Below are positions 48,880 through 56,955 of a stretch of DNA of 64,000 nt, piece after piece. Under the pieces are notes generated by a model. It was not told the DNA's origin and made no database searches. It saw nothing but the letters and a program-made list of their open reading frames with translations. The position numbers and the translations under genes were made by a program. The stretch's first letter is position 1. Each line of letters opens with the position of its first letter. Source of the DNA: VAZQ01 sp040510075 (GTDB lineage: Bacteria > Pseudomonadota > Alphaproteobacteria > Rhizobiales > Xanthobacteraceae); assembly GCA_040510075.1 (NCBI GenBank), contig JBEVJT010000113.1:17290-81289 (forward strand). Reading direction: 5' to 3'.

Positions 48880-51462
48880 ATGGCGGAAACGACGGAAAAG
48901 ACTAGCGAGAAAAAGCTCAGTGTCGCTGGCCCCAAGGTCACCTTGAGCCTCAAGGGGCGAGGCGTCGAGCAAGGCGTTGTGCGCCAGAGCTTCAGTCACG
49001 GCCGCAGCAAGGCCGTGGTGGTGGAAAAGGTCAAGAGTCGTGTCCCCACCACGCGCGTGAAAGCCGCTGCTACCGTTGGGGCGCAAAAGCCGGCGGGGCT
49101 CAAACCTGCGTTCAAACCTGCGGCGCAGACAAGCAGCGCCGCGGCACCCGCGCAAGCTCCGGTATCGCTCAAGCCTTCCGGCGTGGTGCTCCGGACGCTG
49201 ACGGAGGAAGAGCGCGCGGCGCGGGCCCGTGCACTGGGCGACGCCCGCCAGCACGAAATCGAAGAGCGCAAGCACGCTGAAGAGGAACGACTGCTTCGAG
49301 AGTCGCGGGAAAGCGCGGAGCGGCGCGATCGCGACGCTGCTGAGGCGCGCAAGGCCGACGAAGAGAGGCGGCGCAAGCATGAGCTCGAGGCCAAGCTCAA
49401 GGCGGAGCAGGAGGCGGAGAAGCGGTTCGGGAAGGAGGCCGGGGTGCGGCCTGCAGGGGCGCGTCCGGCGCTCGAGCCCGATGAGGAAGAGGCCCCGCGC
49501 ACCCGGCGCGGCCCAGGTGCTGCACGACCGGCGCCGGCGCCTAAGCCTGCCCGCGCCACGCCGCAGAAGAATCGCGGCCGCCTTACCTTGGTGACTGCAC
49601 TGAGCGCCGACGAGGAACGCGAACGCTCGGTCGCGGCATTCCGCCGCCGTGTCCAGCGCCTGAAGGGTCAAGCTGCCGACGAGCCGAAGGAAAAGGTCAC
49701 GCGCGAAGTCACCATTCCGGAAATCATTACCATCCAGGAGCTCGCAAACCGAATGGCCGAGCGGGCGGTGGACGTCATTAAGCTGCTCATGAAGCAAGGC
49801 CATATGGCGCAGATCAACGACGTGATCGATGCCGATACTGCGCAACTGCTGGCGGAGGAGCTCGGGCATACGGTGAAGCGCGTTGCCGAATCCGATGTCG
49901 AGGAGGGACTCTTCGACGTCGTGGATGATCCGGCAGGTCTTGTGCCGCGTCCTCCCGTGGTGACGGTCATGGGACATGTCGATCACGGCAAGACATCGTT
50001 GCTCGATGCCATTCGCTCGACGGAAGTGGCGTCCGGGGAGGCGGGTGGCATCACGCAGCACATTGGCGCCTATCAGGTTACCTCACCCTCCGGCAGCAAG
50101 ATCACGTTCATCGATACGCCGGGCCACGCAGCCTTCACGGCAATGCGCGCGCGCGGCGCCAAGGTGACGGACGTGGTGATCCTCGTTGTTGCGGCTGATG
50201 ACGGGGTCATGCCGCAAACGGTCGAGGCGATCAATCACGCCAAAGCCGCGAAGGCACCGATGATCGTGGCAATCAATAAGATCGATCGTCCGGATGCGAA
50301 ACCCGAACGGGTACGCACCGAGTTGCTGCAGCACGAAATTCAAGTCGAGTCTCTGGGCGGCGATGTCCTCGATGTGGAAGTATCCGCCACTAAGAAGCTG
50401 AACATCGAGCGGCTGCTCGAGGCTATCGGCCTGCAGGCGGAAATTCTTGATTTGCGTGCCAACCCCGCGCGGGCTGCGGAAGGCACCGTGATCGAGGCGA
50501 AGCTTGATCGCGGTCGCGGGCCGGTCGCGACAGTGCTGGTTCAGCGGGGGACGCTCCGCGCCGGCGATATTGTCGTAGCAGGAGCCGAATGGGGCCGCGT
50601 GCGTGCGCTTGTATCGGACGCGGGCGAGCAGACCGAAGCGGCGGGGCCATCCACGCCTGTCGAAGTGCTCGGGTTTGGCGGCATTCCCGAAGCGGGAGAT
50701 CGCCTGGCCGTGGTCGAAAGCGAAGCGCGCGCGCGCGAAGTGACCGCGTACCGGGCCCGGCAACGGCGCGACAAGGTAGCGGCGCGCGCAACCGGAATGC
50801 GCGGCTCGCTCGAGCAAATGATGACCCAATTGAAGACGAGCGGACGCAAGGATTTCCCGCTCGTGGTCAAGGCCGACGTACAGGGCTCGCTCGAGGCGAT
50901 CACGGGAGCTCTGGAAAAGCTCGGCACGAACGAAGTGGCCGCGCGGATGCTGCACGCTAGCGTGGGTGCCATCACGGAATCCGACGTCACGCTGGCGGCA
51001 GCCTCGGGTGCTGCCATCATTGGTTTCAATGTGCGTGCTCACAAGGAGGCGCGCGAGGCAGCCGAACAGGCCGGCGTCGAGATCAGGTATTACAACATCA
51101 TCTACGATCTCGTTGATGATGTGAAAAAGGCCATGTCCGGCCTGCTTGCGCCGACGGTGCGAGAGATCGTGCTCGGCAACGCCGCCATTCTGGAAATTTT
51201 CAAGGTTTCCAAGGTCGGCAACGTGGCCGGATGCCGCGTCACCGATGGTATCGTCGAACGCGGAGCGAATGTGCGCCTGTTGCGAGACAACGTTGTGGTG
51301 CATGAAGGCAAGCTGTCTCAGCTCAAGCGCTTCAAGGACGACGCACGCGAAGTAGTGGCAGGCCAGGAATGCGGCATGGCGTTTGAGAACTACCAGGACA
51401 TGAAGGTAGGCGACGTCATCGAGTGCTACCGAGTCGAGACGGTGCAGCGCACGCTCCAGTAA
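48880..51462 (+). CDS. infB: Translation initiation factor IF-2
   Basis: GTPase delivering fMet-tRNA to the 30S subunit. Seen in 860 residues: a variable N-terminal part rich in Ala/Glu/Arg with a charged coiled region about 105-190, the IF2-N domain near 277-340 (VTIPEIITIQELANRMAERA), G1 GHVDHGKT at 365-372, DTPGHAAF, NKIDRPDA, then domains II to IV ending with VGDVIECYRVETVQRTL. The ATG at 48880 follows agacagg; 20 codons upstream in frame are not conserved. Confidence 0.97.
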   Translation: MAETTEKTSEKKLSVAGPKVTLSLKGRGVEQGVVRQSFSHGRSKAVVVEKVKSRVPTTRVKAAATVGAQKPAGLKPAFKPAAQTSSAAAPAQAPVSLKPSGVVLRTLTEEERAARARALGDARQHEIEERKHAEEERLLRESRESAERRDRDAAEARKADEERRRKHELEAKLKAEQEAEKRFGKEAGVRPAGARPALEPDEEEAPRTRRGPGAARPAPAPKPARATPQKNRGRLTLVTALSADEERERSVAAFRRRVQRLKGQAADEPKEKVTREVTIPEIITIQELANRMAERAVDVIKLLMKQGHMAQINDVIDADTAQLLAEELGHTVKRVAESDVEEGLFDVVDDPAGLVPRPPVVTVMGHVDHGKTSLLDAIRSTEVASGEAGGITQHIGAYQVTSPSGSKITFIDTPGHAAFTAMRARGAKVTDVVILVVAADDGVMPQTVEAINHAKAAKAPMIVAINKIDRPDAKPERVRTELLQHEIQVESLGGDVLDVEVSATKKLNIERLLEAIGLQAEILDLRANPARAAEGTVIEAKLDRGRGPVATVLVQRGTLRAGDIVVAGAEWGRVRALVSDAGEQTEAAGPSTPVEVLGFGGIPEAGDRLAVVESEARAREVTAYRARQRRDKVAARATGMRGSLEQMMTQLKTSGRKDFPLVVKADVQGSLEAITGALEKLGTNEVAARMLHASVGAITESDVTLAAASGAAIIGFNVRAHKEAREAAEQAGVEIRYYNIIYDLVDDVKKAMSGLLAPTVREIVLGNAAILEIFKVSKVGNVAGCRVTDGIVERGANVRLLRDNVVVHEGKLSQLKRFKDDAREVVAGQECGMAFENYQDMKVGDVIECYRVETVQRTLQ

Positions 51463-51497
51463 CGCGTTCTCACGCTCCGTCTTAATCCAGTGCCTTG

Positions 51498-51548
51498 CTT
51501 CCGAAGTTCGTGATACATAGCGGCACTCTCTAATACGAACTTCGGAAG
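51498..51548. repeat. Inverted repeat 1 between infB and rbfA
   Basis: cttccgaagttcgt (51498-51511) and acgaacttcggaag (51535-51548) form a perfect 14-bp stem with a 23-base loop. The sequence ccagtgcc precedes it (51487) and gcggcact lies in the loop (51520), the same ends that bound the neighbouring element at 51576. Confidence 0.85.
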
Positions 51549-51575
51549 TAAAGGGGCACTACCAAGTTTATGATG

Positions 51576-51654
51576 CCAGTGCCGCTTTTTTGATTTGACG
51601 TTCCTAACCGAGGTTGCAGCAGGTGGTGTAGGAACTTCAAATCGGCGGCACTGG
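51576..51654. repeat. Inverted repeat 2 between infB and rbfA (nested)
   Basis: ccagtgccgc (51576-51585) pairs with gcggcactgg (51645-51654); inside, gatttgacgttccta (51592-51606) pairs with taggaacttcaaatc (51629-51643) with one mismatch. Left arm contains a run of six T between the two stems. Together with the previous repeat this fills most of the gap upstream of rbfA. Confidence 0.85.
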
Positions 51655-51706
51655 CGCGCCACTGCACGCGTGACGTTCACGGCATGCCGTCCGCGGATCT
51701 CTGAAC

Positions 51707-52117
51707 ATGAGGCGTCATCGAGCGCAAGACGAGCGCGGTCCATCCCAGCGTCAACTGCGCGTTGCCGAGCGCGTGCGCCATGTGCTCGCGGAGATGCTCG
51801 TGCGCGGTGAGGTGCACGATCCCGTCATCGCGCGGCACATCATCACCGTTCCGGAAGTGCGCATGACCGCCGATCTACGGCTTGCAACCATTTATGTGAT
51901 GCCGCTCGCGGGCCGCGATGCGGACGAGGTGCTCGCTGCATTTAACCGCCACCGCCGATTCCTGCGTGGCGAAATCGCCCGACAGATCAATCTGAAATTC
52001 GCGCCGGACATCAGGTTCGCCGTTGACGAGCGGTTCGATGAGGCCGAGCGCATCGAAAAGCTGTTGCGCACGCCGCGCGTCCGTGGAGACCTCGACCGCA
52101 AGGATGGTGAGACTTGA
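51707..52117 (+). CDS. rbfA: Ribosome-binding factor A
   Basis: 30S maturation factor with a KH-like fold. Seen in 136 residues: SQRQLRVAERVRHVLAEMLV near 13-32, ITVPEVRMTADLRLATIYVM near 46-65, FLRGEIARQINLKFAPDIRF near 85-104. Starts ATG at 51707. Its stop overlaps the truB TTG by four bases. The gap of about 240 bases to infB holds paired inverted repeats. Confidence 0.95.
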   Translation: MRRHRAQDERGPSQRQLRVAERVRHVLAEMLVRGEVHDPVIARHIITVPEVRMTADLRLATIYVMPLAGRDADEVLAAFNRHRRFLRGEIARQINLKFAPDIRFAVDERFDEAERIEKLLRTPRVRGDLDRKDGET

Positions 52118-53064
52118 ACAGCATCAATAGCGGAACAGCTAGCGGAAAGCCGGCCAAAAAGGAGAAAGTCGATGTGCACGGTTGGCTTGTTCTGGACAAG
52201 CCGGTTGGAATGACTTCGACTCATGCAGTTAGCATCGCCAAACGTCTGTTCAGGGCAAAGCGCGCCGGGCATGCCGGCACGCTCGATCCGCTCGCATCAG
52301 GGCTTCTGCCCATTGCATTCGGGGAAGCCACTAAAACAGTCCCCTTCGTGATGGAGGGACGCAAGCGCTACGTGTTCACCGTGCGATGGGGCGAAGAGCG
52401 CGACACCGACGACTCCGAGGGAAGCGTTACCCAACGGTCGGACGAACGTCCAACCGCCGCCGCGATACGCGGGGTCATGTCCCGGTTTGTCGGACAAATC
52501 GAGCAGACGCCTCCGCGGTATTCCGCAATAAAAGTCGCGGGCGAGCGAGCCTATGACCTCGCGCGCGACGGCGAGCTTGTCGAACTGGCGCCTCGTCCGG
52601 CGGAGGTCCATTGGTTGGATATCGTCTCGGCGCCTGATGCTGAGCATACCGTGTTCACTGCCGAGTGCGGAAAGGGCACTTACGTGCGCGCACTGGCCCG
52701 CGACATGGGCCGCGCCCTTGATTGTTTCGGCCACGTGGCGGCGCTGCGGCGCACAGCGGTGGGCCCGTTCCGGGAAGAGCACGCCCGATCGTTGGACGCG
52801 ATCGAAACCGCATCCGCCAAGGAGGATTCGGTCCCCGACGAACACCTACTGCCTGTCGAAGCGGGGCTTGCCGAGTTGCCCTCGCTGCGGGTGAGTTCGG
52901 CTGATGCCGGTCGGCTGGCGCGTGGACAATCCGTGCTGTTGCGGGGCCGCGACGCGCCGGTGCTCGCCGGCTGGGCCTATATCCGCTCGCAGGGCTCCGT
53001 GCTGGCGCTGGTCGAGGTGGAGCAAGGCACGATCAAGCCCAGGCGCGTGTTCAACATTCGCTAG
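52114..53064 (+). CDS. truB: tRNA pseudouridine-55 synthase TruB
   Basis: Makes pseudouridine 55 in the T-loop of tRNA. Seen in 316 residues: HGWLVLDKPVGMTSTHAVSI near 22-41, AGTLDPLASGLLPIAFG with catalytic Asp58, RYSAIKVAGERAYDLARDGE near 133-152, GKGTYVRALARDMGRALDCF, and a PUA-like end with VLALVEVEQGTIKPRRVFNI. TTG start at 52114 overlaps the rbfA stop. The stop codon lies at the edge of a composite palindromic repeat. Confidence 0.95.
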   Translation: MNSINSGTASGKPAKKEKVDVHGWLVLDKPVGMTSTHAVSIAKRLFRAKRAGHAGTLDPLASGLLPIAFGEATKTVPFVMEGRKRYVFTVRWGEERDTDDSEGSVTQRSDERPTAAAIRGVMSRFVGQIEQTPPRYSAIKVAGERAYDLARDGELVELAPRPAEVHWLDIVSAPDAEHTVFTAECGKGTYVRALARDMGRALDCFGHVAALRRTAVGPFREEHARSLDAIETASAKEDSVPDEHLLPVEAGLAELPSLRVSSADAGRLARGQSVLLRGRDAPVLAGWAYIRSQGSVLALVEVEQGTIKPRRVFNIR

Positions 53065-53162
53065 AGCGGGATGGTCTTTCTTCGAATCGCCATCCGCTCT
53101 CTAGGCTATTGTTTAAGCATGATCTTTTCCGAAAACTGGCGCCCCACTTTTCGGCATCATGC
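53063..53162. repeat. Composite palindromic repeat, family A, copy 3
   Basis: agagcgggatgg (53063-53074) pairs with ccatccgctct (53090-53100, one bulge); then gcatgatc (53117-53124) pairs with gcatcatgc (53154-53162), with ccgaaaa/ttttcgg inside. It overlaps the last two bases of the truB stop codon, a likely terminator between truB and rpsO. Confidence 0.87.
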
Positions 53163-53322
53163 TGTACAATGAGGGAACACGATTTCACTGGCCCTTACAT
53201 GCATTTTGCTATATTGCGCCCGTGACGCGGGCGAATTCCCGTGCATATTTCTTCCGCGTGACCTTGCTGGACGACATCCCGGCTCCGGCCACAGCCCATC
53301 AACACAGGAAACAGGAAAAACG

Positions 53323-53592
53323 ATGTCGATAACCGCCGGCCGCAAAGCCGAAGTCATCAAAACCTATGCGAAGAAAGCCGGCGATACAGGTTCGCCGGAG
53401 GTGCAGGTGGCGATCCTTTCGGAACGCATCAACAGCCTCACCGAGCATTTCAAGACGCACTTGAAGGACAATCATTCCCGGCGCGGATTGCTCAAGCTCG
53501 TCTCGCAACGCCGACAGCTGCTCGACTATCTCGCGCGCGTTGATGACGCGCGCTACAAGTCATTGATCGAGCGGTTGGGTATTCGCCGTTGA
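53323..53592 (+). CDS. rpsO: 30S ribosomal protein S15
   Basis: Primary-binding small-subunit protein. Seen in 89 residues: MSITAGRKAEVIKTYAKKAG at the start, DTGSPEVQVAILSERINSLT near 21-40, and NHSRRGLLKLVSQRRQLLDY near 52-71. The ATG at 53323 follows aggaa. rpsO-pnp linkage is as in E. coli; there the product S15 represses its own mRNA, but no such structure was checked here. Confidence 0.97.
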   Translation: MSITAGRKAEVIKTYAKKAGDTGSPEVQVAILSERINSLTEHFKTHLKDNHSRRGLLKLVSQRRQLLDYLARVDDARYKSLIERLGIRR

Positions 53593-53785
53593 ACAGCAGG
53601 CGGACCCCGCGCTTTGAAGCGATGGCGGTACGGCTGTTCACGTCACCCGAAGCGCTGTCGTTCAAACAGTATCGGCTGCGTTCCTTTCCATGCAAACGCG
53701 GGATCCCAGCGCTGGCCTTTGTAAAGAAAGCTCCGTGCTGCTTGTGAGAATCCTGTGTTTATCAGACTAATGAAAGATAATCAGA

Positions 53786-55966
53786 ATGTTCGACATACAT
53801 CGTGCTGAACTGGAATGGGCAGGGCGAAAGCTCGTCCTCGAAACCGGCAAAATCGCGCGCCAGGCGGACGGCGCCGTGGTCGCGACCTACGGCGAGTCCC
53901 GAGTGCTCGCCACTGTGGTCGCCGCCAAGGAGCCGCGTGAGGGGATCGACTTTCTGCCTCTGACTGTCGATTACCAGGAGAAATTCTATGCAGCCGGCCG
54001 GATTCCCGGCGGATATTTCAAGCGCGAAGGTCGCCCCACGGAGAAGGAGACGCTTGTCTCCCGCCTGATCGATCGGCCGGTACGACCGCTCTTTGTCGGC
54101 GGATGGCGCTGCGAAACCCAGGTGATCGTGACGACGCTGTCGCACGATCTCGAAAATGACCCCGATATCCTGGCGATGATTGCGGCGTCGGCGGCGTTGA
54201 CGCTTTCCGGGGTGCCGTTCATGGGCCCGATTGGCGCTGCGCGCGTGGGCTTCATCAACAACGAATACGTGCTCAACCCGCAGCTCGATGAGATGACGGA
54301 GAGCGCCCTCGATCTGGTGGTCGCGGGCACGCAAGATGCCGTGCTGATGGTGGAGTCCGAAGCCAAGGAGCTGAGCGAAGACCTGATGCTCGGCGCGGTC
54401 ATGTTCGGGCATCGGCATTTCCAGCCTGTGATCGATGCCATCATCAAGCTTGCGGAAAAGGCGGCCAAGGAGCCGCGCGAACTGCCCGCATCGGACGACG
54501 CGGCCCTGCAACAGCAGATACTTGCACTCGTCGAGGCCGATTTGCGGGCCGCCTACGCCATCGCGCAGAAGGCGGAGCGCCATAAAGCCCTCGATGCGGC
54601 CAAGGCGAAAGTTATGTCGCATTTCTGCCCGGAAGGGACGGAGAAGCCGTCCTATTCCAAGGAGCAGGTAGCGAACACGTTCAAGGCGCTGGAAGCCAAG
54701 ATCGTCCGCTGGAACATTCTCGATACCGGTCACCGCATCGACGGGCGCGATGTGAGGACCGTGCGTCCGATCCATTCCGAAGTCGGTGTATTACCGCGCG
54801 CCCATGGCTCCGCCTTGTTCACGCGCGGCGAAACGCAGGCGCTTGTCGTGGCAACCTTGGGAACCGGCGAGGACGAGCAGTGGATTGACGCGTTGCAGGG
54901 CACATACAAGGAGACGTTCCTTCTCCACTACAACTTCCCCCCGTTCTCGGTTGGAGAAACCGGACGGTTGGGCAGCCCGCGCCGGCGCGAAATCGGCCAT
55001 GGCAAACTGGCCTGGCGCGCGATTCATCCGGTACTCCCCCCGCACCATGAATTCCCTTACACACTGCGCGTGGTCTCCGAGGTCACCGAATCAAACGGGT
55101 CATCCTCGATGGCCTCGGTCTGCGGCTCTTCGCTTGCATTGATGGATGCGGGTGTGCCGATCAAGCGGCCGACAGCCGGTATTGCCATGGGCCTCATTCT
55201 CGAAGGCAATCGGCACGCCGTGCTCTCCGACATCCTCGGCGATGAGGATCATCTCGGCGACATGGATTTCAAGGTTGCGGGCACCGAGCGCGGCGTGACC
55301 TCCCTGCAGATGGACATCAAGATCGCCGGGATTACCGAGGAGATCATGCGCACCGCCCTTGGCCAGGCGAAGGAAGGCCGCCTGCACATATTGGTCGAGA
55401 TGGCGAAAGCGCTCACGCAACATCGCGCCCAACTCGGCGAGCACGCTCCGCGCATCGAGGTGTTCCACATCCCAGTCGACAAGATCCGGGAGGTGATCGG
55501 CTCGGGGGGTAAAGTCATCCGCGAAATTGTCGAGAAGACGGGAGCCAAGGTCGACATTTCCGACGATGGCACGGTGAAGGTCGCTTCCGCCAGCGGGGAC
55601 GCGATGAAGGCGGCGATCAACTGGATCAAGTCAATCGCTTCCGAGCCCGAGGTCGGCCATATCTACGAAGGCACGGTGGTCAAGGTGATGGACTTCGGCG
55701 CGTTTGTGAATTTCTTCGGCGCCAAGGATGGGCTCGTGCACATCAGCCAGCTCGCGCCGCGGCGTGTGCAGAAGGTCACCGACGTCGTGAAGGAAGGCGA
55801 TCGCGTCAAGGTGAAGCTTCTCGGCTTCGACGAGCGCGGCAAGGTGCGCCTGTCCATGAAAGTCGTGGATCAGGCGACGGGAGAAGACCTCGAAGCGAAG
55901 CAAAAGGCCGAAGCCGAGCAGGCGCCCGCCGAGCAACAACGCGAGATGGTCGCCGGCGGGGAATAG
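53786..55966 (+). CDS. pnp: Polyribonucleotide nucleotidyltransferase (PNPase)
   Basis: 3'-5' exoribonuclease of the degradosome. Seen in 726 residues: first RNase PH core (KLVLETGKIARQADGAVVAT near 14-33), central helical domain, second RNase PH core (GETQALVVATLGTGEDEQWI), KH domain near 555-615 (IPVDKIREVIGSGGKVIREI), and S1 domain near 620-690 (GTVVKVMDFGAFVNFFGAKD). The ATG at 53786 gives MFDIHRAELEW. A 190-base gap to rpsO contains gaacagc/gctgttc at long distance, which could be a processing structure. Confidence 0.97.
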   Translation: MFDIHRAELEWAGRKLVLETGKIARQADGAVVATYGESRVLATVVAAKEPREGIDFLPLTVDYQEKFYAAGRIPGGYFKREGRPTEKETLVSRLIDRPVRPLFVGGWRCETQVIVTTLSHDLENDPDILAMIAASAALTLSGVPFMGPIGAARVGFINNEYVLNPQLDEMTESALDLVVAGTQDAVLMVESEAKELSEDLMLGAVMFGHRHFQPVIDAIIKLAEKAAKEPRELPASDDAALQQQILALVEADLRAAYAIAQKAERHKALDAAKAKVMSHFCPEGTEKPSYSKEQVANTFKALEAKIVRWNILDTGHRIDGRDVRTVRPIHSEVGVLPRAHGSALFTRGETQALVVATLGTGEDEQWIDALQGTYKETFLLHYNFPPFSVGETGRLGSPRRREIGHGKLAWRAIHPVLPPHHEFPYTLRVVSEVTESNGSSSMASVCGSSLALMDAGVPIKRPTAGIAMGLILEGNRHAVLSDILGDEDHLGDMDFKVAGTERGVTSLQMDIKIAGITEEIMRTALGQAKEGRLHILVEMAKALTQHRAQLGEHAPRIEVFHIPVDKIREVIGSGGKVIREIVEKTGAKVDISDDGTVKVASASGDAMKAAINWIKSIASEPEVGHIYEGTVVKVMDFGAFVNFFGAKDGLVHISQLAPRRVQKVTDVVKEGDRVKVKLLGFDERGKVRLSMKVVDQATGEDLEAKQKAEAEQAPAEQQREMVAGGE

Positions 55967-55999
55967 AGCGTCCTCAGCAAAAAGAGAGCGGCGCCGCCA

Positions 56000-56839
56000 T
56001 CACTGCGCGGCGTCGCGCGCCGGCTCGCTCTCCTCGCCTTGCTCGCCATTCTTCAGAGCCGAAGGCTGCGGCATGGCAATGATGTTGTAGCCGGAATCGA
56101 CGAAATGGATGTCACCGGTCACCCCGGTTGAAAGATCCGAGAGCAAGTAGAGCGCGGCACCGCCGATCTCGTCGAGGGTGACGCCGCGACGCAGCGGCGA
56201 ATGCCGCTGCTGGAATGCAAACATCTGCCGCGCCTCGGAAATGCCCGCTCCGGCTAGCGTGCGGATCGGTCCTGCTGAGATCGCGTTCACGCGAATGGCG
56301 GCGGCCCCGAAATCGACGGCGAGATAGCGCACCGAAGCCTCCAGCGCGGCCTTGGCCACGCCCATGACGTTGTAATTCGGCATTGCGCGCTGGCCGCCAT
56401 TGTACGTGAGCGTCACCATGGCACCGCCGGCCGGCATCAGCGTGGCAGCGCGTTTCGCCAGTTCGGTGAAGGAAAAGCACGAGATGATCATCGTGCGCAG
56501 GAAGTTTTCGCGGCTCGTATCGGCGTAACGGCCTTTGAGCTCGTTCTTGTCGGAGAACGCAATCGCATGCACCAGGAAGTCGAGGGAGCCCCATTTTTCT
56601 CCGATGGCTGCAAATGTCGCGTCAACTGACGGCAGCTGCTCCACATCGCAGGGCAGCACAAGCGACGCCCCGAGCGAGTGCGCCAGCGGGCGCACGCGGC
56701 GACCCAAAGCCTCGCCTTGATAGGTGAAGGCCAGTGTTGCGCCATGCGCGGCCAGTGTCCGCGCTATGCCCCAGGCGATGGAATGATTGTTGGCGACGCC
56801 CATGATCAGGCCGCGCTTGCCATGCATCAATTGCGTCAT
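56000..56839 (-). CDS. fabI: Enoyl-ACP reductase (NADH)
   Basis: Last reduction of each fatty-acid elongation cycle. Seen in 279 residues: GLIMGVANNHSIAWGIARTL near 10-29, the catalytic Tyr146 and Tyr156 and Lys163 in TYNGGQRAMPNYNVMGVAKA (same numbering as E. coli FabI), and the C-terminal YLLSDLSTGVTGDIHFVDSG. A tail of about 20 charged residues follows. In-frame ATG at 56827 is also possible. Minus strand after fabB, convergent with pnp. Confidence 0.95.
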   Translation of the reverse strand: MTQLMHGKRGLIMGVANNHSIAWGIARTLAAHGATLAFTYQGEALGRRVRPLAHSLGASLVLPCDVEQLPSVDATFAAIGEKWGSLDFLVHAIAFSDKNELKGRYADTSRENFLRTMIISCFSFTELAKRAATLMPAGGAMVTLTYNGGQRAMPNYNVMGVAKAALEASVRYLAVDFGAAAIRVNAISAGPIRTLAGAGISEARQMFAFQQRHSPLRRGVTLDEIGGAALYLLSDLSTGVTGDIHFVDSGYNIIAMPQPSALKNGEQGEESEPARDAAQ

Positions 56840-56907
56840 CCTTGGTGCATCCCCCTCCTGTTTGTCGGCCAGCGCAAAGCGCGAATGAAACTCGAAGCTA
56901 TATGTTG

Positions 56908-56955
56908 GAGCATGATCTTTTCCGAAACCGGCACCAATTTTTCGAGATCATGCTC
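56908..56955. repeat. Palindromic repeat, family A, copy 4 (second half only)
   Basis: gagcatgatct (56908-56918) pairs perfectly with agatcatgctc (56945-56955), with ttccgaaa and tttttcg inside. It touches the first base of the fabB stop codon at 56955 and lies between fabB and fabI. Confidence 0.85.

Noticed and set aside
48379..50061. Long open frame (560 codons) on the minus strand opposite nusA and infB
   Set aside because: It is antisense to the well-conserved nusA 3' end and infB; the translation is Arg/Leu/Ser-rich low complexity with no family motifs, as expected for a shadow frame in GC-rich DNA.
53183..53215. rpsO promoter using tatatt at 53210
   Set aside because: A plausible -10, but no -35 candidate at acceptable spacing.
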